DNA of 64,000 nt from Flammula alnicola (lineage: Eukaryota; Basidiomycota; Agaricomycetes; Agaricales; Strophariaceae), in assembly GCA_015499995.1 (NCBI GenBank), contig JADNRV010000182.1, positions 1 to 64,000 on the forward strand, given 5' to 3'. A program made the position numbers and the translations under genes. Below the pieces are notes generated by a model. That model searched no databases, was not told the DNA's origin, and saw only the letters and a program-made list of their open reading frames with translations. Position 1 is the first letter of the stretch; every line of letters begins with the position of its first letter. Below are positions 9,518 through 19,296 of the stretch, one piece after another.

Positions 9518-10573
9518 ATGCCGTCTCGATCCCAATCCGAAGAACGACCCTCCCGACCAAATCCAGCATTTGCCCCTGTGCCACCCTTGCATGAAAGGCT
9601 TGGGAACTCCTCTATAAAGGAATTACGCATTAACCCCCCTGCCGCATTCGACGGAACCCGAAGCAAGTTCAAAACTTTCCAGCATTCACTTACCGTGTAC
9701 CTTGGGGTCAATGATGACACCTATGACACGGATAAGAAGAAAATCTCCTATGCCTTGTCTTTCCTCTCGGAAAAAGATGCAGCAGCATGGAGACAAGCCT
9801 GGATCGAAGACCGGACTGTAGCTGGAACCCTGCTCTTTGGGAGCTGGGCGAACTTCACAAAGGAATTGGCCAAGGCCTTCACTCCAATTGATGAAAAAGG
9901 GGACTCCTTAGACCAGCTCAAAAGGCTGAGACAAGGAAAACTATCTGCGGACGAACTCAATGCGAAATTCAAGATCCTCCTTGCAAAGACAGGGATCACG
10001 GGCGATGTCGCCCAAATCGACTACTACCAGGACTGTCTAAACCAAGGACTCCTGGCTAGTATTCTAAAAAGCGAAAATGTCCCCGAGACCATGATAGGAT
10101 GGTACGATAAAGCGGTAAAACTGGACAACAACTTCAATCGCTTCTTGAAGAAGTTCAGTACCCGCAAAGAAGGGCAACCACAAGCCCAAACAAAGAAAGC
10201 AGACAAACCCTGGAGAAGGAACACTTACGTACCCCGCTACCAAGCCCCCGCACCAACCCATGACCCAAATGCGATGGACGTAGATGCGATGACAGTAGAT
10301 GAGCGCAACGACCTTATGCGCCGAGGAGCTTGCTTTTTCTGCAAACAGAATGGACACATATCCCGCGATTGCCCAAAAAAGAAAGGCAAACAAACCTCCG
10401 GGTACAACAAATCCTACGACAAGGATAGATCCACAAGCCGAAAGCCCTCTACCAGAGAGGCATACAACCAAATCCGCGCTTTGACAGCGCAGTTTAGCCA
10501 GGACGAGTTGAAAGAATTAGCCGACTATGACGAAGAGGACACAAAGGAGGACAAAGAGTTGAAGGATTTTTGA
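9518..10573 (+). CDS. gag: Gag polyprotein of the Ty3/gypsy element
   Basis: 351 residues. The central part (about residues 25-200) looks like the retrotransposon Gag capsid domain (AAWRQAWIEDR, FTKELAKAFTPIDEKGDSL, LRQGKLSADELNAKF). A basic linker leads to one CCHC zinc knuckle near residues 270-290, CFFCKQNGHISRDC, spacing C-X2-C-X4-H-X4-C, followed by a Lys-rich run. Gag forms the particle shell and the knuckle packages RNA. It ends TTT TGA within a run of five T, overlapping the pol frame (-1) by about 40 nt. No frameshifts or stops interrupt it, as expected of a young copy. Confidence 0.93.
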   Translation: MPSRSQSEERPSRPNPAFAPVPPLHERLGNSSIKELRINPPAAFDGTRSKFKTFQHSLTVYLGVNDDTYDTDKKKISYALSFLSEKDAAAWRQAWIEDRTVAGTLLFGSWANFTKELAKAFTPIDEKGDSLDQLKRLRQGKLSADELNAKFKILLAKTGITGDVAQIDYYQDCLNQGLLASILKSENVPETMIGWYDKAVKLDNNFNRFLKKFSTRKEGQPQAQTKKADKPWRRNTYVPRYQAPAPTHDPNAMDVDAMTVDERNDLMRRGACFFCKQNGHISRDCPKKKGKQTSGYNKSYDKDRSTSRKPSTREAYNQIRALTAQFSQDELKELADYDEEDTKEDKELKDF

Positions 10574-13500
10574 GACGGCGATTCATCCCAACGTATGCCT
10601 CGCCCATTCTCTCTTTACATTCTGTATTAGTAGCCCATGTAGAGAAACAATCCATGCACATTCCTGTTTCCCTCACGAGTGAAAATCAGAATAAGAGAAT
10701 CGTTGAAACCTCCGCCCTCCTTGACACTGGAGCAGGTGGAATCTTCATGGATCACAACCATGCCCAGAATAACGGTCTGAAACTCAAAAAACTCGATAAA
10801 CCCATCCCAGTGAAAAATGTAGATGGAACCCTGAACAAAAAGGGATCCATTACCCACTATGTCGAAATGGATCTCACGGTAAACGGACGAACAGAACGGA
10901 CAATCTTCATGATCACAGGACTAGGAAGACAAAAAATCATCCTTGGTCTGCCATGGTTCAGAAAAAATGACCCGGATGTAAACTGGCGAAAAGACACCCT
11001 AACCTGGCGAAAAGCAGTCATGGGTATCACTCGTGGCTCGCTAATCAAAAGGTTTTTTAAGAAAGCCTTGTCAAGACTAGCGAGACCCAAACCAGTAGAC
11101 CAGGCAGAACCACAAGAACTGGACCTCCCTCTTGACTTAATCAAGTCAACACAATCTGAATTGGACATGAGTTTGCCATATGAGGAGTTTACTCCCATAT
11201 CGGTAGCGGATCTCCCTCTAGCTTTCAATGAAGCAATGGAACCCACCCCGGACCCGGATACCTTGGACGATAACCTCGAAGGCTATGACATGGCCTTCTT
11301 GGAAATGGAAGAGGAATACGACGATGACCTTCTATTGGCATACATGGAACATGGATTTGATGAAGAAACCAGGGACATATGGATAAATGCAAAACACACG
11401 ACGTCCCAAACCCTCGCCCAAGAGGTCGAAGCAGAAAAACCAAAAAAGTCCCTTGAAGAAATGATCCCTCTCTCTTTTCATGACTATTTGGACCTATTCG
11501 ACCAAAAGGTGGCGGATCGTTTCCCAGAATCTCGACCCTGGGACCACCATATTGACACCAAACCAGGCTTCGAAGAATTCTTGAATACGAAATTCAAACC
11601 AAAGACATATCCACTGAACCCCACGGAAAACATCAAACTGGATGAATTCCTGAAGGATAACCTCAACAAAGGGTATATCCGACCGTCGAAATCCTCCATG
11701 GCTTCTCCATTCTTCTTTGTCGAAAAGAAAGATGGGAAACTTCGACCTTGCCAGGACTACCGACTCTTAAACGAATGGACGATCAAGAATAAATACCCAC
11801 TTCCCCTCATCCAAGAACTCATGGATAAGATCAAAGGAGCAAAATATTTTACCAAATTAGACGTCCGCTGGGGTTACAACAACGTTAGAATTGCAAAAGA
11901 AGACATCTGGAAGGCTGCTTTCACAACCAATCGAGGGCTCTATGAACCATTGGTCATGTTCTTCGGAATGTGTAACTCCCCAGCAACCTTCCAAGCCATG
12001 ATGAACTCGACCTTCAAAGACATGCTCCTCCTCCTGTGGCTGATTGTATATATGGACGACATTTTGATCTTCGCCGACACCATTGAAGAGCTTGAAGATC
12101 GCACTCGCAAAGTTCTTCAAAGACTCAGGGAAAATGACCTTTACTTGAAACCCGAAAAATGCGAATTCTTCGTACCAGAAACAGCATATCTAGGGTTCAT
12201 CATTGGGCACGGACAAGTAAGGATGGACCCGGCAAAGCTCAAGGGACTATCGGAATGGCCTGTCCCAACAACCGTCAAGCAAGTAAGGAGTTTCCTAGGA
12301 TTCGGAAACTTCTATCGACGGTTTATTCGGAGCTACTCTGAAATCGCCCAAGCCATGAACATGCTCCTGAAGAAAGATCGCCTGACATTCGAATGGACAC
12401 CAGAAGCGCAAGAAGCGTTTGACACCCTGAAAAAGAAATTCACAGAAGAACCAGTTTTGATGATGCCAGACCAGACACGATCCTTCCAGATTGAATGTGA
12501 CGCATCAAAGTATGCAACTGGAGCTGTCCTCACGCAACTCGACTCCAATGGCAACCGACATCCTGTATCCTTCATCTCAAAGAGCTTCACTCCGGCAGAG
12601 CGCAACTATGAGATCTACGATCGAGAACTCTTGGCGATCAAACGGGCCCTGGAGGAATGGCGTCATTACATTTACGGATCACCATTTACCACACGCGTCT
12701 ATTCGGATCACAAGAATTTGACGTACTATCGACAACCCCGAAACCTGAATAGACGCCAAATGAGGATGCACCTTTATTTGTCAGAATTCGACCTGGAACT
12801 CATACACCAAGCAGGATCAAAAATGATACAGTCAGATGCTCTTTCCAGACGCCCTGACATGATCATGGATGAAAATGACAACGAAGACATAACCATGCTC
12901 CCGGACAACCTCTTCGTCAACCTGATCGATCTCGAACTACAGAAAAGGATTGCAGAATCTGACAATCTTGATATCGAAGCAGCCGAAGCAATCAAATTGC
13001 TGCTGGAAGAAGGCCCAACAGAATTACGACAGAATATGGAAGATTGGACAACAGAAACAGCGAACGGGAACATCCTCCTCTTCTATAAAGGACGGAATTA
13101 TATTCCAAACAACATAGAACTGCGACGAGAAATAGTAAAACGACACCACGATAGCGACACCGCAGGCCACCCAGGAGAACTGGAAACTTTCAATAAAGTA
13201 CGAGAATACTACTGGTGGCCAGGACTGAGACGATTCATAAAAGAATATGTCTCTGGATGTGCATCCTGTCAACAATTCAAGATAAACCAACGGCCGACGA
13301 AGCCAATACTAATGGCAATTGAAGGCGCCAAAACGCTGCGCCCCTTCGCCAAAATCTCTTATGACCTAATAACTGATCTGCCGATCAGTAAAGGCTTTGA
13401 TAGTATACTGTCCGTCGTGGACTACGGACATACGAAGGGGGTAATTATCATCCCTACTACAAAAACCTCAAATTCGGACGAAATTCGACGACTCCTCTGG

Positions 13501-14409
13501 AACAATGTTTACAAACGCTATGGACTACCAGATGAAGAGATTTCTGATCAAGACCCACGCTTCAATGCGAAGGGATTTTGGGAATATCTGAAGCTTATGG
13601 GCATTAAACAATCCCTTTCATCAGCATACCACCCCCAATCTGATGGCTCAACAGAGCGCTTCAACCAAGAAATCGAAGCATATTTCTCAATCTATTGTTC
13701 TCAACACCCAGAAGACTGGAGTGATGCAACGGCAACCCTGGAATTCACGCTAAATGACCGAAGACACGCGGAAAGGACCAGAACCTCTTTCGAACTCATG
13801 AATGGCATCGCACCTAGAACCATTCCCACTTCCTTCGAAAAAACGAACTTTCCAGAAGTCGAAGCCCATCTCAAACAACTCACCAGAGATAGAGAAGAAG
13901 CATTAGCAGCCCATGAACTCGCAAGACGCCGAATGATAGAGCGATCTAAAGGAGGCACAATCCCCTTCAAGAAAGGTCAGAAGGTCTGGCTCGAAGCAAA
14001 AAACCTGAAGACCACATATCAGACTAAGAAGATAGCCCCAAAGCGACATGGACCATTTGAAATTCTAGAACAGACTGGTCCCATAAACTACAGACTGAAA
14101 TTACCGCGGACTTGGAAGATTCACGACATATTCCACGCCGCTCTTCTTACACCATTCAAAGAAACTGAAGCCCACGGACCGAACTTTACTTTCCCCCCTC
14201 CTGACCTTATCGATGGAGAAGAAGAATGGGAACTTGAAGCTATTATAGCCCACAAGAAAATGCGAGGAAAACCACTCTACTTGATTCACTGGAAGGGTCG
14301 TCCAGACTCGGATGACTCGTGGGAACCCTCGACGTCGTTCGAACACTCCTTGGAAACGCTGAACGACTACCAGCGTCGCCATAAACTCCCACTTTCTCCT
14401 CCACTCTAA
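10570..14409 (+). CDS. pol: Pol polyprotein (protease, RT, RNase H, integrase, chromodomain)
   Basis: About 1280 residues in the -1 frame relative to gag; the frame is open from 10531, so it probably starts by frameshift from gag and not at an ATG. Domains in order: aspartic protease LLDTGAGG near residue 50; reverse transcriptase with palm motif YMDDILIF near 500; RNase H with ECDASKYATGAVL near 640; integrase with H-H-C-C zinc finger (AGHPGELETF...CASCQQFK) near 855-895, core aspartates in SYDLITDLP and DQDPRF and glutamate in STERFNQEIE; chromodomain near 1225-1275 (LYLIHWKGRPDSDDSWEP). The chromodomain usually reads histone marks and steers insertion to heterochromatin. The frame is complete, so the element may be active. 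Confidence 0.95.
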   Translation: MRRRFIPTYASPILSLHSVLVAHVEKQSMHIPVSLTSENQNKRIVETSALLDTGAGGIFMDHNHAQNNGLKLKKLDKPIPVKNVDGTLNKKGSITHYVEMDLTVNGRTERTIFMITGLGRQKIILGLPWFRKNDPDVNWRKDTLTWRKAVMGITRGSLIKRFFKKALSRLARPKPVDQAEPQELDLPLDLIKSTQSELDMSLPYEEFTPISVADLPLAFNEAMEPTPDPDTLDDNLEGYDMAFLEMEEEYDDDLLLAYMEHGFDEETRDIWINAKHTTSQTLAQEVEAEKPKKSLEEMIPLSFHDYLDLFDQKVADRFPESRPWDHHIDTKPGFEEFLNTKFKPKTYPLNPTENIKLDEFLKDNLNKGYIRPSKSSMASPFFFVEKKDGKLRPCQDYRLLNEWTIKNKYPLPLIQELMDKIKGAKYFTKLDVRWGYNNVRIAKEDIWKAAFTTNRGLYEPLVMFFGMCNSPATFQAMMNSTFKDMLLLLWLIVYMDDILIFADTIEELEDRTRKVLQRLRENDLYLKPEKCEFFVPETAYLGFIIGHGQVRMDPAKLKGLSEWPVPTTVKQVRSFLGFGNFYRRFIRSYSEIAQAMNMLLKKDRLTFEWTPEAQEAFDTLKKKFTEEPVLMMPDQTRSFQIECDASKYATGAVLTQLDSNGNRHPVSFISKSFTPAERNYEIYDRELLAIKRALEEWRHYIYGSPFTTRVYSDHKNLTYYRQPRNLNRRQMRMHLYLSEFDLELIHQAGSKMIQSDALSRRPDMIMDENDNEDITMLPDNLFVNLIDLELQKRIAESDNLDIEAAEAIKLLLEEGPTELRQNMEDWTTETANGNILLFYKGRNYIPNNIELRREIVKRHHDSDTAGHPGELETFNKVREYYWWPGLRRFIKEYVSGCASCQQFKINQRPTKPILMAIEGAKTLRPFAKISYDLITDLPISKGFDSILSVVDYGHTKGVIIIPTTKTSNSDEIRRLLWNNVYKRYGLPDEEISDQDPRFNAKGFWEYLKLMGIKQSLSSAYHPQSDGSTERFNQEIEAYFSIYCSQHPEDWSDATATLEFTLNDRRHAERTRTSFELMNGIAPRTIPTSFEKTNFPEVEAHLKQLTRDREEALAAHELARRRMIERSKGGTIPFKKGQKVWLEAKNLKTTYQTKKIAPKRHGPFEILEQTGPINYRLKLPRTWKIHDIFHAALLTPFKETEAHGPNFTFPPPDLIDGEEEWELEAIIAHKKMRGKPLYLIHWKGRPDSDDSWEPSTSFEHSLETLNDYQRRHKLPLSPPL

Positions 14410-14414
14410 ACACC

Positions 14415-14912
14415 ATGAACGCCCTCCGAGCCCTCTTTGCCACCTTTTCCTCTTGTTTCAAGGCTAAAAATAGCCAAAACGACGATACCAACATGAGGCC
14501 GATCGTAATAAATCGAGAACAAGGCCTTCTAATTAAGGGAATACCGAACTTGGAAGACCTCGACGGTCTACACCTACTCTCGTTTGACGACATAAACGAT
14601 TGGATGATAAGGAAAGAACTAGAACGAGAAGAAGCCTGGAAGAGAGGGGATTGGGAAAGATTGGAAGAATGTGAGCTTATTCTTGGCGACTCGACTCTGC
14701 TTCGAAAAAGCTCCACGACCCAGATCGAATGTGAGCGACTCTCCACCAACTACCTCCTACCCTTCGCCAACCTCCTTAAATACAAGCACCTGAAAACCGT
14801 CCTCACTTCCCCAACAAGAACACTTGTAATCCCCACTTTCAGAACCATTCCCCCTCATTTACGCCACGATGACATCGGCAACGAACTCCCATACTACTGG
14901 TTCTTCCTCTGA
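14415..14912 (+). CDS. Accessory ORF downstream of pol, unknown function
   Basis: 165 residues beginning six bases after the pol stop. Contains an acidic, Arg/Glu/Trp-rich stretch (RKELEREEAWKRGDWERLEE) and no motif I recognise. Position and intactness in a young element argue that it is a real accessory frame; it could also be 3' UTR open by chance. Translation would need reinitiation, readthrough or a spliced mRNA. Confidence 0.5.
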   Translation: MNALRALFATFSSCFKAKNSQNDDTNMRPIVINREQGLLIKGIPNLEDLDGLHLLSFDDINDWMIRKELEREEAWKRGDWERLEECELILGDSTLLRKSSTTQIECERLSTNYLLPFANLLKYKHLKTVLTSPTRTLVIPTFRTIPPHLRHDDIGNELPYYWFFL

Positions 14913-15444
14913 ACCTCTTCCCCCTCTGACTCAGCTCGAATTCATCGAGCTCGTGACGAATGACCTATACTACGCCTCTATCATGCGAGCTCATGAAGGA
15001 CGGAATGTCGAGCGCGCCATGCTCGACACGTTCCACGAAGTCCAACGAACCATACGACGACTAGAAGAGGACATACGAGTCCTCCAAACGACCCAGTCCA
15101 ACATTTTCCATTTCGCCATGCGAGGCGACCTCGAACTCAGAACCCGGGAAACCCGTACCGAATACCATAGACATCGAGCCAGATCGGCAAGCAGAATGTT
15201 TGCACCTACCGCACGCCCCCGAACTACTCACAGAACCAGACGACAGTCCCCCGGATCCTCGATCCACAACCCCATCCATCTCGACGGAGCGTCTCCATCC
15301 CCAAGAACCCCACACCCGACTTCACAATGTCCTCGACCAGTACGAGACAGTCCACCTCCCATCTATCCCGGAAGAGGCAGAACCTCCTCTCCGTACCCAT
15401 TCCCCATGACCACGCTAAAGATGCTTAGTGCGGGGTGTGTGTGA
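14869..15444 (+). CDS. Second accessory ORF, overlapping the first
   Basis: 191 residues, overlapping the previous ORF by 44 bases in another frame. The N-terminal half is helical and hydrophilic with possible coiled-coil (FHEVQRTIRRLEEDIRVLQT); the C-terminal half is Arg/Pro/Ser/Thr-rich and disordered. No known domain recognised. The overlapping layout of two frames after pol is unusual for fungal chromoviruses. Confidence 0.45.
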   Translation: MTSATNSHTTGSSSEPLPPLTQLEFIELVTNDLYYASIMRAHEGRNVERAMLDTFHEVQRTIRRLEEDIRVLQTTQSNIFHFAMRGDLELRTRETRTEYHRHRARSASRMFAPTARPRTTHRTRRQSPGSSIHNPIHLDGASPSPRTPHPTSQCPRPVRDSPPPIYPGRGRTSSPYPFPMTTLKMLSAGCV

Positions 15445-17165
15445 ACTACTAGATAATCAAGTAGTCGCGTTTAATAGACTCGGTAATGTCTATTAAAGGA
15501 TCACTATCAAATCTAATCTGCTTCACTTTTAATACTACTAGTCTACACTTCAAACACCCAAATCAATGTTTAGTTGACTTAGTTCGTCCAAGGGGAGGAT
15601 AATAGTTTTATAGTATCGATACCTGATGAAAGGTTTGCGATAAAAGAAGGTTTCTAACTAAGTAACGGCTGGGGCAAGGCCTTAGACGCGTTAATAGTCA
15701 ATAGGTCATTTTAAGTCCAATAGACTTGTGTGATTTCGTAACTGGTGGCCTGAAACTAGTGCTCTATGCACAAACTGCTAGCTGATCTCGTTCTAACTTG
15801 TTCTCCAATTGAGAAGATGGCTCTATGCCCTTTACTTGTCTTTACTTGTCTCAAAAACTCTACTAGTGGAAAGAGGTGCGCAGACTTCTTATCTGCTGAC
15901 ACTACAGTTCCTAAACAATGGCCAGAGGCGCGTAGACGCTTCGTCTACCGACACTACAGTCCAGGTCCCCAGATGTCCTTTGACAAAGGGTAGGTTTTGA
16001 ACAAGTCACTTAGACAGGTTCCTTGGCTTATAACTCTCTTTCTTTGGCTTGGAAGCGCACTTAGACACTTGTTCTCTCTCTTAACAGTTCGTTTATATCA
16101 TTACTTGGTTTCTTTTATATTATGGGACTCTCGCTTTGAAGCTACCTAGTACTTAGAGGCGAAACACTTAAGATATAACTCTTAAGCGCTTGTATCTCGT
16201 GGGTGGTAAATTGCTTGTCTTCTACGGTGTTACAGGGCTGCTTATATACTACTGAGACGATATATTATTACATAGACGCAATGACGAGAATATAGAGATT
16301 TCATGGGCATTTGTGCGCGAGCGGCGGCCTTGTGGAGTACAGTTTCCGTGCTCACCCGCTCAATCATGCCTTTTTGGTTGGATCGGGAGCTCAGATCGTC
16401 GTCGGTTCGGCTAACTTAAGCACCTAAGACTTAATCCTCCTCGACCGCGTGGTATACAAGCTCGTGACCTTCGTTTTCATTGGTATCTTGTCCTGTCATT
16501 GGCTATAGACTGACCGGAGCATAGACGCGCCTACATCTCGTCGGAGACGCTCGGGCAATCCACGCACGTTCTGTCTGAGATAATGCTCGTGATTAGGGTT
16601 GTAACCCTTCGTCCTCTGTACCCGATACTCTGGTACCCTCGGCGTGCATCTGGGATCTCGCTATGTCGAGTTATGCACCCCGGAAATCTTCCTGTACCCA
16701 GTTATTACCCGATATGGTATGTGTTCCCAATTAGGTATCCCTCTGATCCGAGCTTTGATCGGCGTTGCTACAGGCGCGTTTATGGGCGTCTGCTTTACCC
16801 CGGCTGCTCCACTGTCCTCGATGCCTTCAGCAATGTCACGCGACCTGTCCTGTAGTGTGCCTAGATGTCCGTTCTTTTAATCTAGAGATCCGCGCCCTCG
16901 CTGTATAGGCCGGATGGTTAAGATATTACTGAAAGGCGCCTATTTCCGTACACTTCATTAGATGTATTGACTAGTATCTCAATAGTTACTAATGATAATG
17001 TCTTTAATTGACCGCGTGTTCCTCGTTATCTTGCATAGTTTCCTCTAGTCCTTAGTAGTCTTGTTATTGTAATGTCCGGACTTGTAACATTGAGACTACA
17101 TTGTAAGCTTTACTAAGTGCTAAAAATAGCTCAGGTAAGGAGAATAGTATTCCGTTCAGAGCTAG
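15445..17165 (+). other. Non-coding spacer inside the Ty3/gypsy element
   Basis: 1.7 kb with stops in all frames and no long ORF; the longest frame (16583-16855, 90 codons) shows no motif. Base composition differs from gag-pol. It could be an untranslated region, a captured fragment, or the decayed body of an older element ending in the zinc-knuckle frame that follows. Confidence 0.6.
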
Positions 17166-17498
17166 CCGCTCGCGGTCTCTTCAACGCTGACGACAGCGTC
17201 CGGCTCGACCTCGACCGGCCCACCGAGAGCATCGACCTCCGCCTATGACCGAAGCCGACGAAATGAATGTAATAACTGTGGGCAACATGGACACTGGGCA
17301 CTTTCGTGCCCTACTTACCTCTGTTCCGGTTGCGGACGACTACAGCCGCATCATTATCTCAGAGACTGTCCGAGCCGCCAACCAGTTCGACCACGTTCAG
17401 ATTACGATAGTCGGGCATCACCAACACTAGATGGGTACGAGAACGACATGGACCCGGAAGGAATCGCGAACACGACAGAAGAACCCTACGGAAATTGA
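17166..17498 (+). CDS. Second zinc-knuckle (nucleocapsid-like) frame near the 3' LTR
   Basis: Open frame without an ATG, from just after TAG at 17163-17165 to TGA at 17496-17498. After a Ser/Thr/Gly-rich stretch it has two Cys/His clusters: CNNCGQHGHWALSC, a perfect C-X2-C-X4-H-X4-C knuckle, then CSGCGRLQPHHYLRDC, a near knuckle, followed by an Arg-rich and then acidic tail. Such clusters are typical of Gag nucleocapsid parts, but this element already has its knuckle in gag. It may be a remnant of another element or an exon of a spliced accessory protein. Confidence 0.55.
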   Translation, partial: PLAVSSTLTTASGSTSTGPPRASTSAYDRSRRNECNNCGQHGHWALSCPTYLCSGCGRLQPHHYLRDCPSRQPVRPRSDYDSRASPTLDGYENDMDPEGIANTTEEPYGN

Positions 17499-17546
17499 CT
17501 ACAGGACGCAGATGGGACTCTCAACGATGAGGCATCGTTGCCTAGA

Positions 17547-17556
17547 ACGGGGGTAA
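17547..17556 (+). other. Polypurine tract
   Basis: AACGGGGGTAA-like purine-rich run directly before the 3' LTR (TGTTAC starts at 17557), the expected primer site for plus-strand DNA synthesis. Confidence 0.7.
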
Positions 17557-18080
17557 TGTTACGACCACCTATTTTCATTTCACCATTCATACCTTCCTTG
17601 ATATTCTCGAACCTTCTCTATGTAGTACTCACACTACTACGACCTTGGCTTCCTTAAACGGACATTCTCTCTTTTCTACATTGTTACTTCTCTAACAATG
17701 TGTGCTTCCTCCATTGTTCCCGATACGGTCTCCATTGTACTTATATCGTCTGCTTGGATATGTTCTATTCTTCTTTGCCATTGTTCCTCTTTCGGAACAA
17801 TGCTTCTTTCTTCTTACCATTGTTCCTCGTTCGGAACAATGCCCTATACCTAAGTACTATAAAACCAGGCACTTGTAGTAGATAGTTTCTCCAGCTTGAT
17901 CTTGAGAATCTAACTTGATTACTCTGGACCTTGAAACCTCTGAGCTCTACTTCAGACAATACCGCTAGCGGCATTCTGAACGTATTCTGAAAACACTGAA
18001 ACTTGACTTCACGGTCGTGTAGTCGTTCACTAAATATAGATCACATCTATCTTTAGTAACACTTCGCTACGACCGTAACA
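17557..18080 (+). repeat. 3' long terminal repeat
   Basis: 524 bp, matching 8562-9085 except for two single-base differences noted. Here the second CATTGTT palindrome reads CATTGTTCC...GGAACAATG, a perfect 9-bp stem, whereas the 5' LTR carries a mismatch. Confidence 0.95.
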
Positions 18081-18085
18081 GTGTC

Positions 18086-19296
18086 AATACATGTCAACCT
18101 ACATACTTGCTCAACCTTCCATGACGCTCTAAAGATAAGTCCACTAAACAAGGGTGTCATCAACACTACGCATAAGTATACTCTCCCACCATCCAACTCA
18201 TTCGAGGTGCAATGCTCTCTCATGATTCACGAACAACAGAGAGAAAGAAGCACTAGTTCAAGGGGGTTCTGGAACCAGAATGCCGGACCGGGGGTCGGTT
18301 AGTTAGTCCGGCCATAGGCCGCCCAAAAAAACTTTTAGACCCCTCTACAAGTGCCCTGAAATTTGTGATTTTGGGTGATGCAAAGGTGTTTTATCACTCT
18401 CTACACTGATAATCTCATTAAAATAGGCTGTTAGTGCATGTAGAATGAGAATAGAACAAACAAGCATTAGTTTGTGGCAGTTGCCGGATGACTAAGCGGG
18501 TCCATCTGTTCACGATTTCCGTAAACTGCAAGTGTTCAGATCTTTTACAAAACATGGCGGGTTTATTTCAAAGTCAAAAAATCAGATTTCATTACAATAT
18601 TGTATTAATGCATCTATAGTATTATCTAGAACATATCAACCTCGAGAAAATCCCTCAGAAATGGGTTTGCGAGACGTGCGAGGGATCTTCAGGTGGGAAA
18701 GTGCATGCACTGGTGATGTCATATTACCATATCGGGATGTGTGCCTGATTACATAGTTAGTTAGTCCAGCGAAAATGGGCGAAAAAAATAATTCGACCCT
18801 AGGTATTTTTTTTTGGTTCGCGAACCCCCTTGCACTAGTTGAAGCCTAGGGCTTGTCGGTCAATAGTTAAAAACGATAACTCGATGTTGATATCAAATTT
18901 CTGTCCTTGAACGACACTCTTCCACGACAGGAAGCTGAGCTATTTTTAGCACAACAAGTCGACAGGGTGATTTGAGCTGGGTTCATCCCGTTTGTGGATT
19001 CAATCATGATTCTAGTTGCCTGAGAACTTAAGGATCAAGGGATCCAGTTACCTTTGCGTAACGAATGGATGACATATATATGCAGCACTGCATGAGTCGA
19101 TCAGCTCTTCCACAACCCCCCATGAACATCTTGACGATGATAGCGGATAGCACCTCCTCCCCCTCGCCTCGTGGAGTTTCAGGGGAGATGACAAGTACTA
19201 TTCCAGCATGTTTTGCCATCGGGGCTCTTTCTATAAGTTTGCACTGCAACTCGAAATATATATTTCGCTTCAATTTCTGAGCTCCAATTTCTCTAG
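18086..19296. other. Intergenic stretch right of the retrotransposon
   Basis: No supported gene over most of it. The first exon or exons of the membrane-protein gene that begins in view at 19297 should lie near its right end, but I could not fix a start. Short frames elsewhere lack motifs. Confidence 0.4.

Larger units (their letters stand above)
8562..18080 (+). mobile_element. Complete Ty3/gypsy chromovirus-type LTR retrotransposon, 9519 bp
   Basis: Order: 5' LTR (8562-9085), leader, gag (9518-10573), pol (to 14409), two extra ORFs, a 1.7-kb non-coding spacer, a zinc-knuckle frame, a purine tract and 3' LTR (17557-18080). A perfect 5-bp duplication GTGTC flanks it. The LTRs start TGTTAC and end GTAACA, are both 524 bp, and I found only two differences between them, so the insertion is recent. 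gag and pol are uninterrupted. Pol order (protease, RT, RNase H, integrase, chromodomain) identifies a chromovirus. At 9.5 kb it is longer than most fungal chromoviruses, the excess lying between pol and the 3' LTR. Confidence 0.95.

Noticed and set aside
16583..16880. 90-codon and 78-codon frames in the retrotransposon spacer, Pro/Tyr/Arg-rich
   Set aside because: Isolated, overlapping in two frames and without similarity to any element protein I know.
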